DNA of 64,000 nt from Opisthorchis felineus (GCA_004794785.1 SJOL01006496.1:389991-453990), one strand, 5' to 3'; counted from the first letter of the stretch, positions 48,237-61,120 are shown. Numbers and translations are program-made. The notes: a model not told the origin generated them from the letters alone.

Positions 48237-48665
48237 GCTTTAGCCAGCAAAATTTTAATAGTAGTCAGAAGGTGTACTTTGTCCTACCGTATTCGTCAAC
48301 TTTCCCCACCAATTTTCGGAGGAGACCAAGATGTGTAGATGGTAGGCATGTGTATCGGTTGTCTAAACGTTTTAAGAATGCGGAAGATGAGTGAAATTCA
48401 ATGTACGTTTCTATTTGCTTCCCTGTTAACTCCAAGTTATTTTTGGCACAAGACATTTTTGAGAAAGTCAGAATACGAAAATAACACTTGAGGAAACATT
48501 GCTTTTGGCAAATTATAAGTGTCGAGCAGCTGGTCTTGCTTGCTTCGAACATCACGTTGGCCAATTACGCCATGCAAATTTTAAATCAAGTCAGGTCTAT
48601 TAGGAATGGGAGGTTTGATCGAACTTCTTGGTACATTCACACTTTTCTGAACGTGTGCAGTCATG

Positions 48666-48870
48666 CTACTGCGCAATTTGTTCAGCAACAAAACCCATGA
48701 ATTCCTGATATGTTAGCTTTCCATCGCCATCCACATCGTGATCAGCTATCCAGTCTTCCAGAGTGCTTAGTGCAAAATGCATTCCCATTTCGTTGAACAT
48801 TTGCTGCAATTCCCGTTTGTCCACTTTTCCCGATCGATCAGAGTCCAGCGTGACAAACAAACGTTTCCAT
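48666..48870 (-). CDS. Gene 3 last exon b (duplicate C module)
   Basis: The exon follows acceptor gtgttcacag, encodes 67 residues from WKRLFVTL to VAEQIAQ, and stops at TAG (48668-48666). Both EF loops are canonical. It lies 2.7 kb beyond exon a. Confidence 0.82.
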
Positions 48871-51800
48871 CTGTGAACACAGAGCAGTCGTGAATTTTAG
48901 GAGTTGAGATAGCGAATATGAAAATCCCACGTGAAAATGATGTCTTGGTACCAAGCTGTACTCTCAGGGTATGTGCTTAATAATGGACACGCAAGGTGAG
49001 GAAACACTTCACGTTGGTAAAACCTAAATACTACCGCCAAATTCAGTTGAGGACTGATTCGCCCTTCTATCGGTTCCAAAAAATTTTATAGCATCGATTA
49101 ATTCTCCGTGCAGTACAGAGCCTAATAAGTTGGTCTCACACTAGCACCGTCATTTTGGTTAACCTGTATCGAGCGCAATGGCTGAGCCAGGTTAACGTTC
49201 TTAAAAGTGTTGGTCAGGCGTTTTGGGTTATTCAGCTTGGTAGGCGTTGTTCAGAAAGAGTCAGAAGTGCTACTATTTGTCCGGAGCGTTGCCTCATACA
49301 ACATATCGTCGCTAGTTGTTGCCGAGTGTCTCTACTATTGCTACGGAATTCACATATTCACTTGATGTCAGAACTGTTTTCGTGACTCTGTTGCTGGAAT
49401 CTTACTGATAAAAAGTGATGATTTTATTCTCAATCAAGTGATATCACTTGATTTGTCCTGCTTACACAGAAGTGATATTAAAAACGATTACAGCCTAGTT
49501 TCCTAAGATTCAGCTAATGTATGGAAGGACTTATAACTTGCAAGCGTTTACTGCTGCTTAGTAGGTTGGTTGATGACCCGCACATTGATGATGCCTCCTC
49601 GATCGGTGAGATACATATGCAGACTACATGCCAAAGTTGGTGAACCGACCAACTACCAACGGATCAACGACCAGTAAGACCTATCTGTCCGACAAAGCCG
49701 GTGGAGAGTCAGTGGACTGTCGTTCGGAAGAGCATTGAGACGATGTGTGATGAATAATGGGAAATAATCGCCCAGGTTAACAGAATTCTCCTGGTTGAAA
49801 TATTGGTGGCCAGGATATGTCTGCTGGTCCTTGGTCAAAAGGTTGTTGATCTGCTCGCTGAGATTGACAATGGATTTTTCCCTTGATTTTTCTGGAAAGT
49901 TGGACAATTTTGGTAGTTCAAAAGCTGAGTTTAAACTGTTCTGTTTAGTTACTATTAACTTAGCTTAACACATACCTGCGCTAAACAGATGACATCTCTG
50001 TCATCAGGAAACGAGATTCTGTGCACAGTGCAAATGAACTGCTCAACACCTCGTTTGAAGATATCAGATTTACAATCGAACTGGAGGGGAACAAGTCACT
50101 ACAATTCTTTGACGTCTTAGTGAACAGGAAGGTGGATGGGACTCTGGAAACCTGCGTATACCGTGAAGAGACACATACGGATCAAATACTGAACTACAAC
50201 AGCAACCATCCAATAAACCACAAGAGCAACTGGGCTCAAACCCTGTTCAAGAGAGCGCACACACATTGCAGTAGCACAGAACTAAGGGAGAAAGAAGAAA
50301 ACCATCTACTTAGAGTGTTCCAGAACAATGAATACCATGGAATTTTATCAGAAGAAGCCTGCACGACAGCAGCAAGGACAGGAGATCAGACAGGCAGTTC
50401 TGCCTTGTATCAAGAATATATCTGAACTCACTGCCAGGTTATTAGCTCAAAAAGGAATCTTCGTAGCTCACAAAACGAATAAGATTTTATAGGAAACTGA
50501 TTGTAAGAGCGAATGAGAACAAAGATAAAACCAAGAGGGACAATGTGGTATACCGAATCAACTACAACTGTTGGACATACGTAGTTCTAGTTCTACGTTC
50601 ATAGTTCTACGTTGGACATACTGGGAGGAAATTATGCAGACGAATAAAGGAACAAATTACCGCCTACAGGAGATATGAACCCCTTGATATTCACGCAACA
50701 AGACCAAGAAGGCCACAAATTCATTCTGGGAAACGCAAAAATCTTGAAATACAGAGACATAAGGCATGGAGGAGAATTTCCTGAAGCTTGGCACTCCGCG
50801 ACGAATTTTATCAACCGATGCATTGAACTAGATCCATTTTACGCACCACTACATGCAAAGGACCAGTATTTCAACCAGAACACTCAAGGTGAGCTGAATA
50901 TTGGAGCAGCAAACCAAGCAACGAGAAACTCCTTGGAGCCAGATCAACAAAGTTCACAAGCTGGAACCCATACATGACGGTAAATCTGTAAGATTTCATT
51001 GCAAACTTTTCACAGTGGCCCCCAACAGACAGGAGGAAAATAGAAAATTTATATTCATTCTGAAGTGATCTAAATGCACATCAAACAAATCTCACCACTA
51101 ACAATCAACACCGCATTAAAATTTTTAACTTCGGCTGCGACAAAATTTGATTGGCGGACGGCAAAAGGGTGAAAACCACTCAGAAGAGGTTCGCAAATTT
51201 TATGAACTAGGAGTAAAATTCTCAAAGATTGCGGTCTAGTTCGTGACACCAGAAGGCCATTACAATACGAAAGAATGACGGCCGTTGATTGATGTGGAAC
51301 AAAAACTGTACATGTTATTTACTGAATAAGCCGCCGTAGTTCATAGCCGGCCAAATTTTACGAAACCATGTAGGCAGTGGAGAATGGAGCGCTTAATGAT
51401 ATAGATTTGAGAAAAACGAGGTAAATAGCCTGACAAATTCTACATCGGAATTCGTTCGCCACCAAAACACCATTTGACACAAAAATCTATTTTGAACCGT
51501 GTTCAACTATCTAATGGAGACCACGAGAGACTGAACAGTTGTTAGTTATATGATCGGGTAAGGTTTCGTTTAAGGTCAATGTGGAGTACAGATACATAAT
51601 ACATCGCATATTGGGTTATGCAATTTGTTCTGCTACGAAGGACAAAAATTCTTGGTATGTCAATTTCCCATCACCATTGATATCATGATCCTCAATCCAG
51701 GACTGTAGCGTGTTCAGTGAGAAACTCATGCACATTTCATCAAACATCGCTTTCAATTCTCTCACATCAACCTTTCCTGACCGATCAGCGTCCAGGCAGT

Positions 51801-54800
51801 TGAAAAGTCGTTTCCATCTATGAGGAAAGACTGTAAAATATTTAGAACCCCCGAGTATCAGCAAATAACAATTTAGAAAAATAATCTTATCTTGACAGAA
51901 TACACATTTCTCAACCCCCAACTTAAATAATTACGCCAAATTTAGGCAGTTCGCATGATTCTTTAGAGAAAATGTGATGCCGGTCATTAAAAGTGCTCTG
52001 CTGGAATGGTCGTGAAAAACCTATGAATAAAATTATAGACCAAGATTAGTCTTAAGAGGAACTGTTACAGTTATCTGATGCTTCCAACAATTACTCAGAG
52101 CAACAGTACAGTCAAATCATTGTAACCTTAAGGACGACTTTTCGTTCGGACGGTTGACGATCCTTCGAAAACTTCTGATAAAAGAGGATGTGTTTCGCGA
52201 CTAACTGTGGGTGGCTAGAACCGTACGATATCGAAAATTGCCTGAAATTCTACGCTACTGACTGTTTGCCAATAACCAGCGTTAATGCAGTTCCAAACCA
52301 CATTTTCAGTTTTGCAATCACCTAATTCCCACAGCATTTCCAGTGGCAGTCAAGCGGTTTCACCTTGTGATCTGTCTTTACATAAAGACAAAATGCGCTT
52401 TCATTATATGTAGATCACTCTTCTGCTGGAACAAGCCGTCCTTCTCCGATACAACCAGAGATATATTCCAACTCTGATACTGGTCACAGTTCTTTGTGAA
52501 GAAATCGTATCAGTTAGTGCAACCGCTACATGCAAGTGTAATCCGAACATGTTTGCTCATGTGAATCTCGTACTTCCCAGAGTGACAAAGGTTGACTTTA
52601 GCAGAATATTGTCGTCAGTTTGGTCGACATCTATATATTATGTCAATAATATCAGGAGATTTAGAACCTTCCTGTTCCGTCCTGTAAGTGAAGCCATCCT
52701 ATGCCAAGAAGCCGGGAAAACCCGTGCACAAGCTTCATCCATATTGGGAATCACCAGTAGCGTGTATCTCGTCAGTGGTGATTCGCAATCGTGACCTCCA
52801 GGCTACTGGTTAAAAACGAAACCATTGTTGTTATTTCGATTTATCGGACCTGACAATCCTAACATCTACCACCCCCTTAGGTAAATTAATTTCATGCCGG
52901 TAGATTATTTTGCATTGCTTGTGGAAATTTTGGCCGCGATTCTGTCCTGTAACTAAAACCAGTCAGTGCAGAGAAGCCGAGAGACGTGATGACAGTCTCT
53001 TCGAATGACGAATTCGCAGATAGAAAGATCAGTCACCATGTGGATTATTCGAACCCGTTACTAGGGGGTCCAAGACTCCTGGGACTTTCGTGGGATGCTT
53101 CCCTCCCAATAAAACCTGAACGACTGTACAGTGCTGCTCAGCTTTCCAGCATGGGTTGAGTTTACTTAGAAGATGAATTTTTCATTTCATAGTTACATCA
53201 AATCGATTCCGTGTTGTGTCTAGTTGCTTTTGAAGACCGTTGCTAATAGATGAGTCCAACACTGTCTATCGTAAGAAAACATTCTGTGCTGACCAATTGC
53301 AGCATGCTTCTATTCGTACAACCCATGTCTGCAGCGGAAAACCTTGGTATACTTTCAGCCAACTGGTTTACTTAAACCTTAATCACGAGATGGTGATCCA
53401 CACGGAAATTATAGTTGTTTTCTTCCTCCTCCTGACGTTTCGAGGAAAATATGTTCTTGCACAACACAGAAACCTGCAAAAAGACAATACAGACGTTTTC
53501 TGCTGCAACCTAATAGGTGTAAGCCGCAGAAGTAAAACGTTTGCCGCATCAAACAATATTGCTCACACAATGATCATTTAGGACGGATCGTTTCGCAGAT
53601 GTTTCGTTTCCACGAAGCATATTTCACATGTGAGTAGCTATTCAGCCAAAACAGTTAGAACAGGATTGGTAAGCCCAATACTATACTGTCGAGAAAACTT
53701 GTGCAAACTTTGGTAGCAAGTCAGGTGGCTGGTGGTCTGTTTACCGAGTTGGTGGCTGACTTGCAGACGTTTGGTCACCATTCATGGAGACGTATTCAGT
53801 GCGCTGTTGGGCGGGTGGAAAATCTGAGTCGGCCTTTAGTATGCGAACATCTCTCGATCCAGTTGCTTAACGAGCTCCCGAAACTATTCATACCATCCAT
53901 TTGAATAAGACTTTTTTCAAACATCAGCCAATAGTTTGTGCTTCCTCGTTTAGTGTATTAGCCAAACTTAGTCACGCATTTCATTAGTTCACGCTATTTG
54001 CTGATTAAATACCTAGAACCCCAACAGGTAAAGTAACATTACTGCGATAAATTGCCCATAGTTTGTTCCAAAAGTTTCATATAATGTGATCTTTTCAGAC
54101 TTCACGCAATCAGATGCTGAACGTAAAGAACGTTTTTGTTACTCCATGGGTATATATGCCAGCTTGCAACCTATCAAGCCCAGTAAACTGCTTCTGAAAT
54201 TAGGGTCTGCGGGCTCATCATCAGCACTATCAGTTCCGCTTCCGCCAACAAAAGTTTCTATATGAATGACGGAAGATCAATACGTTTGAAAATGAGGAGA
54301 TGGCCATACTTTGCATGATTCAAACTGCATTCTCTTCCGATCTTCACATTCTCTCGTTGTTCCAGGAGACATGATCCTCGGCTTAATTGACTTTGTGGTG
54401 TGTGTCCCAGAGTTTACACGAAGACCATTGCAGCATGTCCTAATTACTTTTGGCACGCAAATCTAAGGAAAGGGAACTTTAAGTTCAAAAGTCGCTTGCC
54501 GTCTGATTAGATGTGATTGTGATACCTCTCGTTTTGCTTCACCCGGCAGTTATCTGACATAACGTCCAGAAGTTTTTCTTGTAGCTCCTGGTAGAGCTCT
54601 TCTTGTTCGCAGCGTGTCGGCTGCTCACTTTAGTGTATCTCTGTACCCGCTTAAGAGAACTGAGATAGCTAAAGCAAGCTGGTTCATGCTCAAACTAAGA
54701 ACACATTAGATCAGTGAGGGATATTAGCTACAAAGGTCACACAAGCAGTTACCTGGAAGTATCATTGGCCGATCGTGTTGTCATTATAATGGTTGAACAC

Positions 54801-57455
54801 AGTGCACGCCACTAATAGTTGGCGTGAATTAAGCAACCATGATAACGGTGATCGCTCATTTCACATGCTCCTACATAGCTAAGAGGACCTGTACTTATGC
54901 AGAAACTGTATTTTGTGACGTAGGATGGATATTTCAGCACCTTTTCTCAAGTAGGACTGAACTTCCTGAATCGCTCTCCATTTTGAAGACTTTTAGGAAA
55001 CATCTGTATTTCGCTCTCAGAGCAAGATGTAAGAGATCTGCGTTTGGAAGTTGCCAAGATGCCTGCTATTTGACTGGGCGAGTAGCTTTTCGCACTTACT
55101 AACCATACTCGACTGTCGTAGCCTATGGATACCCGTCTTATTATTCTGCAAGGTCGAAAACTAAAAGTCTCAAAGCTAGTACACTTTACAAATTTCCATG
55201 CTGTCCATTAAGTCCTTTTGGCAGTGTCATCTTTTCCAGGTTATATAAAGAGAGGAAAGGTCTGACAACTATCTGGGTGATTGCTTCCGATATTTCTGCG
55301 TAAAAGACTATCTTAAGTATCAAAGAATTTGTATTCACTTTGTTATCAGTGAACAAATTTTCAGCCTCGTGAAAGTACATGGCCTGTTTACCAACGGTAA
55401 AATTTAACTCAACCTTATTTGTATGGTTCCATACTATTCTTTTGATACCAGTACAAAAATTCAACAGTCAACCCAAATTCTGTTCACCACATATGACTGC
55501 TTCCCTAGACTTGCTCTCAGGTGATCCGCACACTTTCACTTGTATAGAGATGCACCGTGCTGTTTGAGTGAATTCATAAATAGCAGAGTAACGACAGCCG
55601 AAATCTAAACACTGTCCTGGGCAGCACTTTTCTCACCTTTCTCAGTGAATTCAAAATTTTGAAGCGTTTTTTCCAACGAGTAAAATGTAGCATGAAATTA
55701 AAAGTAAAAATCCCAAACCAGAAAACGTTCGGTTTTGAGAACTACTTAAAGTTTAAAGTACTAGGTTTGTGAGCGTGCATGACGAAAATCGGCATGTCGT
55801 CAAGAAGTTCTGTCTAAAACATCTGAATTCGACTCATCAACATAGAATAAATAGTCAAAGGTGCTTAACTCACTCGGCTATTGGCTCATCGGTTAACCCC
55901 ATGACGAGTCTGTATTCACCCAAAGTGATACGTCCGTCTTGGTTTACGTCCAACTCTTGGATTATGCGCTGAAATCGAAGAAGAATATTTACCTTAAATG
56001 TCGGCATCACAAAACAGCGTACACATCAGCCACACTGCATGACTGGAGGACTGAAGGACTTATCTGTTTCTATATTGTGGCTGGCGTTTACCAGGCGAGC
56101 AAACATTTTACTCTTACTAGATATTAAATCGCGGATTAAACTGTATTGATAAGGCACCTTGGTGGGGGTTGAAAGTTGTGGCGTGGCGTAACTATGCATG
56201 GACCGTTGCAAACTATTAATTATATTCAATTCGCATCATTTGAGTTAATCATGCGAGTCTTAAGAAAGTGCGATTAATCTCGGGGGAACGCACTTTCATA
56301 CTAATTAATTTGGAATCGAGTAGTGTTTTTTCAAGGAAGAAGATATGTTTGCTTTTTTAGTGCAAAGAACCATACAAAGTAATATACTGGCCATGCCAAG
56401 GAGGAGTAATATCTAGTTTTACTGCTCTTGTTCAATTTGCGAAATTAGTGTGAAGCTGTGTGCAAAAGATAACGTTCGTAGAACTATCCTGTTTAACGTT
56501 GCCATCATCTAAAAAGGTAAGATACACCGGCAACAAAGGTGGAGACAACATAGTGCTGCCTTTAACAAACATCAATAAATTAGTGAAAATCGAAAATACA
56601 GTGCATATGCAATGTTTTCAGCTTGAAAAATTCTAACAAGTTATCACTGTACTTTGTTGCTACTCAGTAAAACGAAAACTTCCAAATCTGAAAAAGCTTG
56701 TGAAGAAAAAGCGCTGAAATGTCCAGTGATGGAGAACGTGTCTTTTAGTATGGTATCTTTGATCTTGTTAAAAAAAGGCAAAGCTGTCAAGAAAACCACA
56801 TGTCAATGGATATCCTTCGGTGTGAATCAAGTTTTCTTGTATAATGTTGTGCTGTCTGTCATATCTCGTCCTTCACAAAGATATGTTTGCATGATATGTC
56901 ACATGGACATTTGAAGTCATACATTTTGGATTATTCTATTGAGATTTTCGTTTTACTGCACTTACTGCGCACTATTAAACATCACGTAAGATTTTTTGGT
57001 CAGCTGGTTAGGCATGTTTCTTTCCTCCTAAAAACGACTCTCTTAAGTGAACGCTTTTTTGGATGACGCCCAAAGGAACACAAGCACAATCTCTCGATAC
57101 ATGGAAATCATTAGCCTACTGCACATCACAGTACTCTGAGAGGCTCGAGAAGCACAGGTATTTAACAGGCTTTGACCACATTTAATTTGTACTCCAAGTT
57201 TCACATTGATTCAAGACTAAAGACTTGATAAAGACGAGGTCCTGATATGACTCCCACCACAAGGTGTGCGCTAATACATCATCATACGTAACATTTGGGT
57301 AGTATAAACTGTAATCTAACCTCTGCATTTTTGCCCGGAATTCCGGCTTCTTTGAGAGAGGACATCAGTTCTTCTCGGTCCACATAACCGCTACCATCAT
57401 GGTCCAGACTCTGGAAGAGCTCTTCTAACTGTTGAGCAGAAACGCCGTGGCACAT
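48666..57455 (-). CDS. Gene 3, form b: same protein with an alternative last exon
   Basis: CDS on the minus strand: 57455-57321, 55968-55874, 48870-48666, giving 144 residues. Exon b has the same acceptor phase (one base completing GA+A = Glu) and the same WKRLF start as exon a. Its loops are DSDRSGKVDKRE and DVDGDGKLTYQE. No second set of A and B exons was found between the two last exons. Exon b is therefore either a true alternative terminal exon or an orphan of a partial duplication. Retained frame, stop and splice site argue that it is used, but no transcript evidence is available. Confidence 0.55.
49560..50990 (+). mobile_element. Decayed Penelope-like element (+): terminal repeat, RT end and GIY-YIG domain
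   Basis: A terminal-repeat-like block (about 49560-49670) is followed by the end of a reverse transcriptase. This has TDDISVIRKRD at about 49987 (for the YVDD-type box), then FTIELEGNKSLQFFDVLVNR and a 134-codon open frame at 50021-50425 with THTDQILNYNSNHP. Next comes a GIY-YIG endonuclease: FYVGHTGRKLCRRIKEQ at about 50608-50660, then EFPEAWHSATNFINRCIELD at about 50780-50830. Most of the RT is missing, so the copy is internally deleted. A 41-bp duplication at about 50570-50621 disrupts the endonuclease N-terminus. Order and motifs identify it as Penelope-like. Confidence 0.78.
49581..49625 (+). ncRNA. Hammerhead-like remnant in the second PLE terminal repeat
   Basis: The sequence TTGATGATG at 49585-49593, a CTC...GAG stem and a decayed GAAAC region (ATACATATGC) line up with the block at 4766-4807 on the minus strand. 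Both are followed by a GCCAA..TTGG inverted repeat and GAACCGACC or AAACCGACC. Key core bases are lost, so it is inactive. Confidence 0.35.
51616..51817 (-). CDS. Gene 3 last exon a (C module, EF-hands 3 and 4)
   Basis: The exon follows acceptor ttcctcatag, encodes 66 residues from WKRLFNCL to VAEQIA, and stops at TAA (51618-51616). It is about 74% identical to exon b (49 of 66 aligned residues by eye). I saw no AATAAA or ATTAAA on the minus strand in the 600 bases after its stop. Confidence 0.85.
51616..57455 (-). CDS. Gene 3, form a: four-EF-hand ~16 kDa calcium-binding protein
   Basis: CDS on the minus strand: 57455-57321, 55968-55874, 51817-51616, giving 143 residues. Phases are 0 then 2, and borders are GT-AG. 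Seen: four canonical EF loops at about residues 18-29 (DHDGSGYVDREE), 52-63 (DVNQDGRITLGE), 86-97 (DADRSGKVDVRE) and 122-133 (DINGDGKLTYQE). No other domain is present. Known: four-hand proteins of this size are calmodulin-like sensors or buffers, and flatworms have several 16-20 kDa members, such as the schistosome egg antigen SME16, which I recall as similar in length. Orthology is not shown. Start: ATG at 57455, 36 bases after an acceptor ending at 57492. The upstream frame is open but in phase 0, which a B exon (phase 2) could not join, so this looks like the true first coding exon. Exon b at 48666 is an alternative end. Confidence 0.82.
51818..55873 (-). other. Gene 3 intron 2 (4.1 kb to exon a)
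   Basis: The borders are gtgagt and catag. I recognise no exon or transposon inside. A GC-richer stretch near 53.04 kb contains TTCGAACCCG, but no A box was found, so it was not called a SINE. Confidence 0.6.
55874..55968 (-). CDS. Gene 3 coding exon 2 (B module, EF-hand 2)
   Basis: The exon is 95 nt, follows acceptor gatttcag, runs from phase 0 to phase 2 and ends GA|gtgagt. The loop is DVNQDGRITLGE. Its VMGLTDEPI end is closer to exon 4 of genes 1 and 2 than to their exon 2. Confidence 0.85.
55969..57320 (-). other. Gene 3 intron 1 (1.35 kb)
   Basis: The borders are gttaga and tttcag. The 86-codon open frame at 56654-56914 on the opposite strand has no known motif. Nothing else was recognised. 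Confidence 0.6.
57321..57455 (-). CDS. Gene 3 coding exon 1 (A module, EF-hand 1)
   Basis: The exon encodes 45 residues starting MCHGVSAQQL and ends in phase 0 at GAG|gttaga, a weaker donor than in the paralogues. The loop DHDGSGYVDREE is canonical. It is homologous to the A exons of genes 1 and 2. Confidence 0.83.
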
Positions 57456-57497
57456 CTTGACGTTTCCGCAGGAAAAGATGCGTTCTGCTTTCTGTGG
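57456..57497 (-). promoter_or_regulatory. Acceptor motif and short 5' UTR of gene 3
   Basis: On the minus strand, ttccacag ends at 57492 and is followed by 36 untranslated bases (57491-57456) before the ATG. As in genes 1 and 2, an acceptor lies close to the start codon, so a trans-spliced leader or a 5' UTR intron is possible. Confidence 0.4.
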
Positions 57498-60400
57498 AAG
57501 AACTAACAATAGAAGATAAAATGGGATGTTCACGACGGTAAAAAATATGTTTAAGTGTGCCTAAGCCGAATATACGTTAATCCTTGCTCAAAATGTTGAA
57601 ACTCTAAGGATTCCAGTGGTAGTATGCATTTTGTAGCTGGCTGCAATCGAAATCGAATTTTCCAGTCAACATTGGTTTAACTGCTAAAGACCTGCGCAGT
57701 CCTGCGCAGAACCCTATTTGATACCGATTGCAATCTCACTTGGTGCTAGTGCACATTCGAGGGAACAACATTAGCGGGTAGACATGCAGAAGCCTTTTTG
57801 CAAGCTTTAGTCCACCCAAACGTGATAGTACTGCAAGGAGCATCAGTCGCTTGTTTATTGCTGTTGAACCAGTGCCATCTATCCAACTGTACCCACCACC
57901 AAAGCGCTGTGGTTAAATTATATTTTTTCTAGCTGGTCCTACTCTAAAAAACAGAATGTGCTAGCTAATCTATTTCCTCGGCAAATGGATTCGTATACAC
58001 GCTCACCAAGCGTCCGTGAAAAAAAACAAGCAACTGAAGGGTCATTCATACAGAGGAGCTCCATACTAGAAAGCATTTAAACTAATAGAAAGTTACGTGA
58101 TATCCTACTTTTAAAACTGGAGTACGTTGTGTACCTTACGTCTCGGAAAACGTCTGATGATTCACGTTCTCCAGGAAGATTCAACTTTGCAGGCCAAACC
58201 GTATGAACCAGGAAACACTGAGGTCGCACTCACTTCGAAACTAAATTGTATATGAAAATTCCACTGAGGGATTGACATTAATTGGTCTAGTTGGCAATAG
58301 AAGGGCTTGGGGTTAAATGCACGAATTTGCAAATTGCCTTATCGCTAACTGGACACTCAACCTAATTGCACATATGTGATAGTATTGAGGTAAATGTACT
58401 CCACAAAGATGGCTTCATGCAACACAAAAATTCACGCAGGTTGTCATCTACGTGATTGTGTTGGCCAACAAAACATCTGTTTACATTGCTTCCTCCAACT
58501 AAATAACAGACCACAGTTGGAACCTTTGGTATTATTTCCCTAAGATAATACTAACTCTTACTCTGACTGTTCGATAGTGTTATTCTCCACTCCATTTTGA
58601 AATTTGATCACATTTGTTTCATAAGTGATAATGCGTATTCAAAACTTAAAAAATAGTTGCATCATAAACTCTTGTTCCTCTAGCATGAAACCCTTCGGTT
58701 GAATCACAATTCACTCACCAAAACCAGAACTGAAAAAATGCTACCGCTCTTGTTTTGAGTGATTTTAGTGATCGTTCTCGACTGGATGGTATCAACAGCA
58801 GTATTTAACGTAACGATACATCGACTAACACGTGAGTGAGAACTCGCTAAATGACACATACCCACCTACGTATGTAAACGTTTACGAATATGACATTGTA
58901 CATGTCAAAATCGGTAAAACGTTCATTTAAAAGAAATGATCGACTATAAATAGTAACACGGAACAAGGATTGTGACAAACCCACTATTAAATCTAAGAGT
59001 TCGACTGGTGCAGTGATGGATACTGTCTGAAAAAGTAAATGGAATAATATTAATTTTCGGATCGATCCTAGATCGATTCAAGTCAAGGTTCCGCAGGCGT
59101 TTTATGCGTATCCTCGCTTCACATACAATTGATTGCAAAATTGAGCACGAGCACAGCTGCACATGTTAGACTTATTTGTGTGCCAGTGCTAGAAATACAC
59201 ACACAGTTAGTTCCGCTGTTAGAATACCTGTAGAAAAACATTCCGTATGTGTTCTCATTTCACCATCACGCCTCACACATTACGGCCAAACACGCCGCAG
59301 TACGCGCCTAAATATTCTTCTTTTTCCGGAGCGTTCAACAATATAACCAGAGATTGACGATTCTAATGACTTTGTATATGAAGTTGGATTTAGAGAATCA
59401 CCACTCGCTCTTATGTGCGATGGCGTAACAAATCTCGATTTTCTAACCCAGTGGATGCGTCCAACAACGCAGCAAACGAATACCGAAACCTTCTGCAAAT
59501 GTGTGCATCAAAAAGTCACCAATTTTCTGAGGCTAACGGACGGAGCAAAACCAGAATAGCTCTAATAGCTGCTACTCGAAGTTCTATGATCTGATGCTGC
59601 AGAATTATTGCGTAGAAAGTGGTCTGCAAGATAAAGGCAGAGTTGCATCAACAAATCTGACTAGGACAAGTAGATGACTGGGCTGCAGGATTCCATATGG
59701 CTTGCGTATATCTGACGAGTAATTTCCTTTTTTGTCATCTTCTGCCTTATCAAAACCGGGCCGAAATTTGCCGTTTTCTGCGCCAAAATTTAAATTGGAA
59801 CTTAGAATTCTTTGTGTTCAGCCCGTTTTTGTATTTTGGTGGACCTATTTCGGTTTACTGTTTTGTGTTCCACCGTATTTCTTACTCACAATCAGCATTG
59901 TTCCCGTGTCTCATCAACCAAGACTGCATCAGCATACAACTTTTCTTTCGTTTTCTCTATGAACGGTTCATAAAAATAAGCAATTTTTTGCATTTAGAGG
60001 TGACCATATTGTAGAGGACGGAACTTGCATATCTGTAAAATAGTAGCAGATCAATTGTCGTTTCAGACATTGTCATTAGATAGAGTGCCTTCCCATCCAT
60101 AAAAATTTCCTTCTGATCTGTAATATCTAATTATTCAATGCACTACATGAAAAAACGCAACGCTTTAAAAGGAGAATGTTGCTACGGCCAGTCACTGTTG
60201 CCCTCCAGCACACTAATGTCACTCAGCCTTTTTAGTACCTGCAGTGTGTGAGGAACATTGGGATGACCTAATTCTGTGTGAAAATTTTTATCATTTACTT
60301 TTTCTTCGATTACTACTGACCTGTATTCCCTTTATTCGGATTACTCACCCCCCAACGGGTGATCCTTTACCACTTAAGCATGTTCACTTTCGGTTATTCG

Positions 60401-61120
60401 CATTGATTGTTTCTGCCATTTCACAAGTTCGGTGCAGAGTCCTATTTTCAGCTTCTGAATGGCAGTGTGCTTCATTTTTATTGTACTGTCGTCATTTGAA
60501 CCGAAATACACAGATGTTAGTTGATTATTTCACTCACATTCTCTTCTAATGCGTTCATTCATTTTGCCCCATATGGTCACTTTACCGAGAAAGACAAATA
60601 CTCCTGAGTTTACGTGTACCTTTGGGCAAATTTTGGGTCAATACTAGGCAGTGTACATGTAGTGGGTAACACCTCAACAGAGCCCACCAGATTCAGCGTC
60701 TGGAATCCGTTTCTAATGGAGGTGCTCACTGTCCAGTATAAGTATCCTTGTTAACGTATCCGGACGGACATTACTAGAAAAAGGAAAGACGTTTGATCTT
60801 GTCGTGGTGTCCGACTCTATCTCCAACGAGCTGCGATAGCCTGGAGGCAGCAAACGGAACCAGTTTTACTGCTTATTGCTGAGTGTGATTAACTGGCGCA
60901 ACTTGATGGGACTAGGCCTTTACCATGTTTTTTTGGTAAGGTAAACATTGTAGTAGAGTTAGATGGGTCACACTCCGACAGAAACAGATGTTTTCCCGTT
61001 TCGGGTTTTCCACTAATAGGGTAGTTATTGTAAGTGTTCGGCAACACACGTTCATTGGATGTTCCACCTAGCATACCAATGAATTTTTCTTTTCATTTTC
61101 TTCGTGGAACTATGGTGAAT

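Larger units (their letters stand above)
48871..51615 (-). other. Spacer between the two gene 3 last exons
   Basis: These 2.7 kb contain a PLE remnant in the opposite orientation (about 49560-50990). No A or B exon was found. If exon b is used, this is part of a 7 kb intron; if exon a is used, its proximal part is 3' UTR. Confidence 0.65.

Noticed and set aside
50021..50425. 134-residue host protein
   Set aside because: Its motifs are the post-catalytic part of a Penelope-like reverse transcriptase, followed in order by GIY-YIG motifs.
53040..53180. Further SINE copy
   Set aside because: TTCGAACCCG is present, but no A box at the right distance and no shared tail could be found.
59697..60014. 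105-residue open frame upstream of gene 3
   Set aside because: No domain, signal-peptide logic, splice site or paralogue was found; a second overlapping frame is open too, as expected in T-rich DNA.
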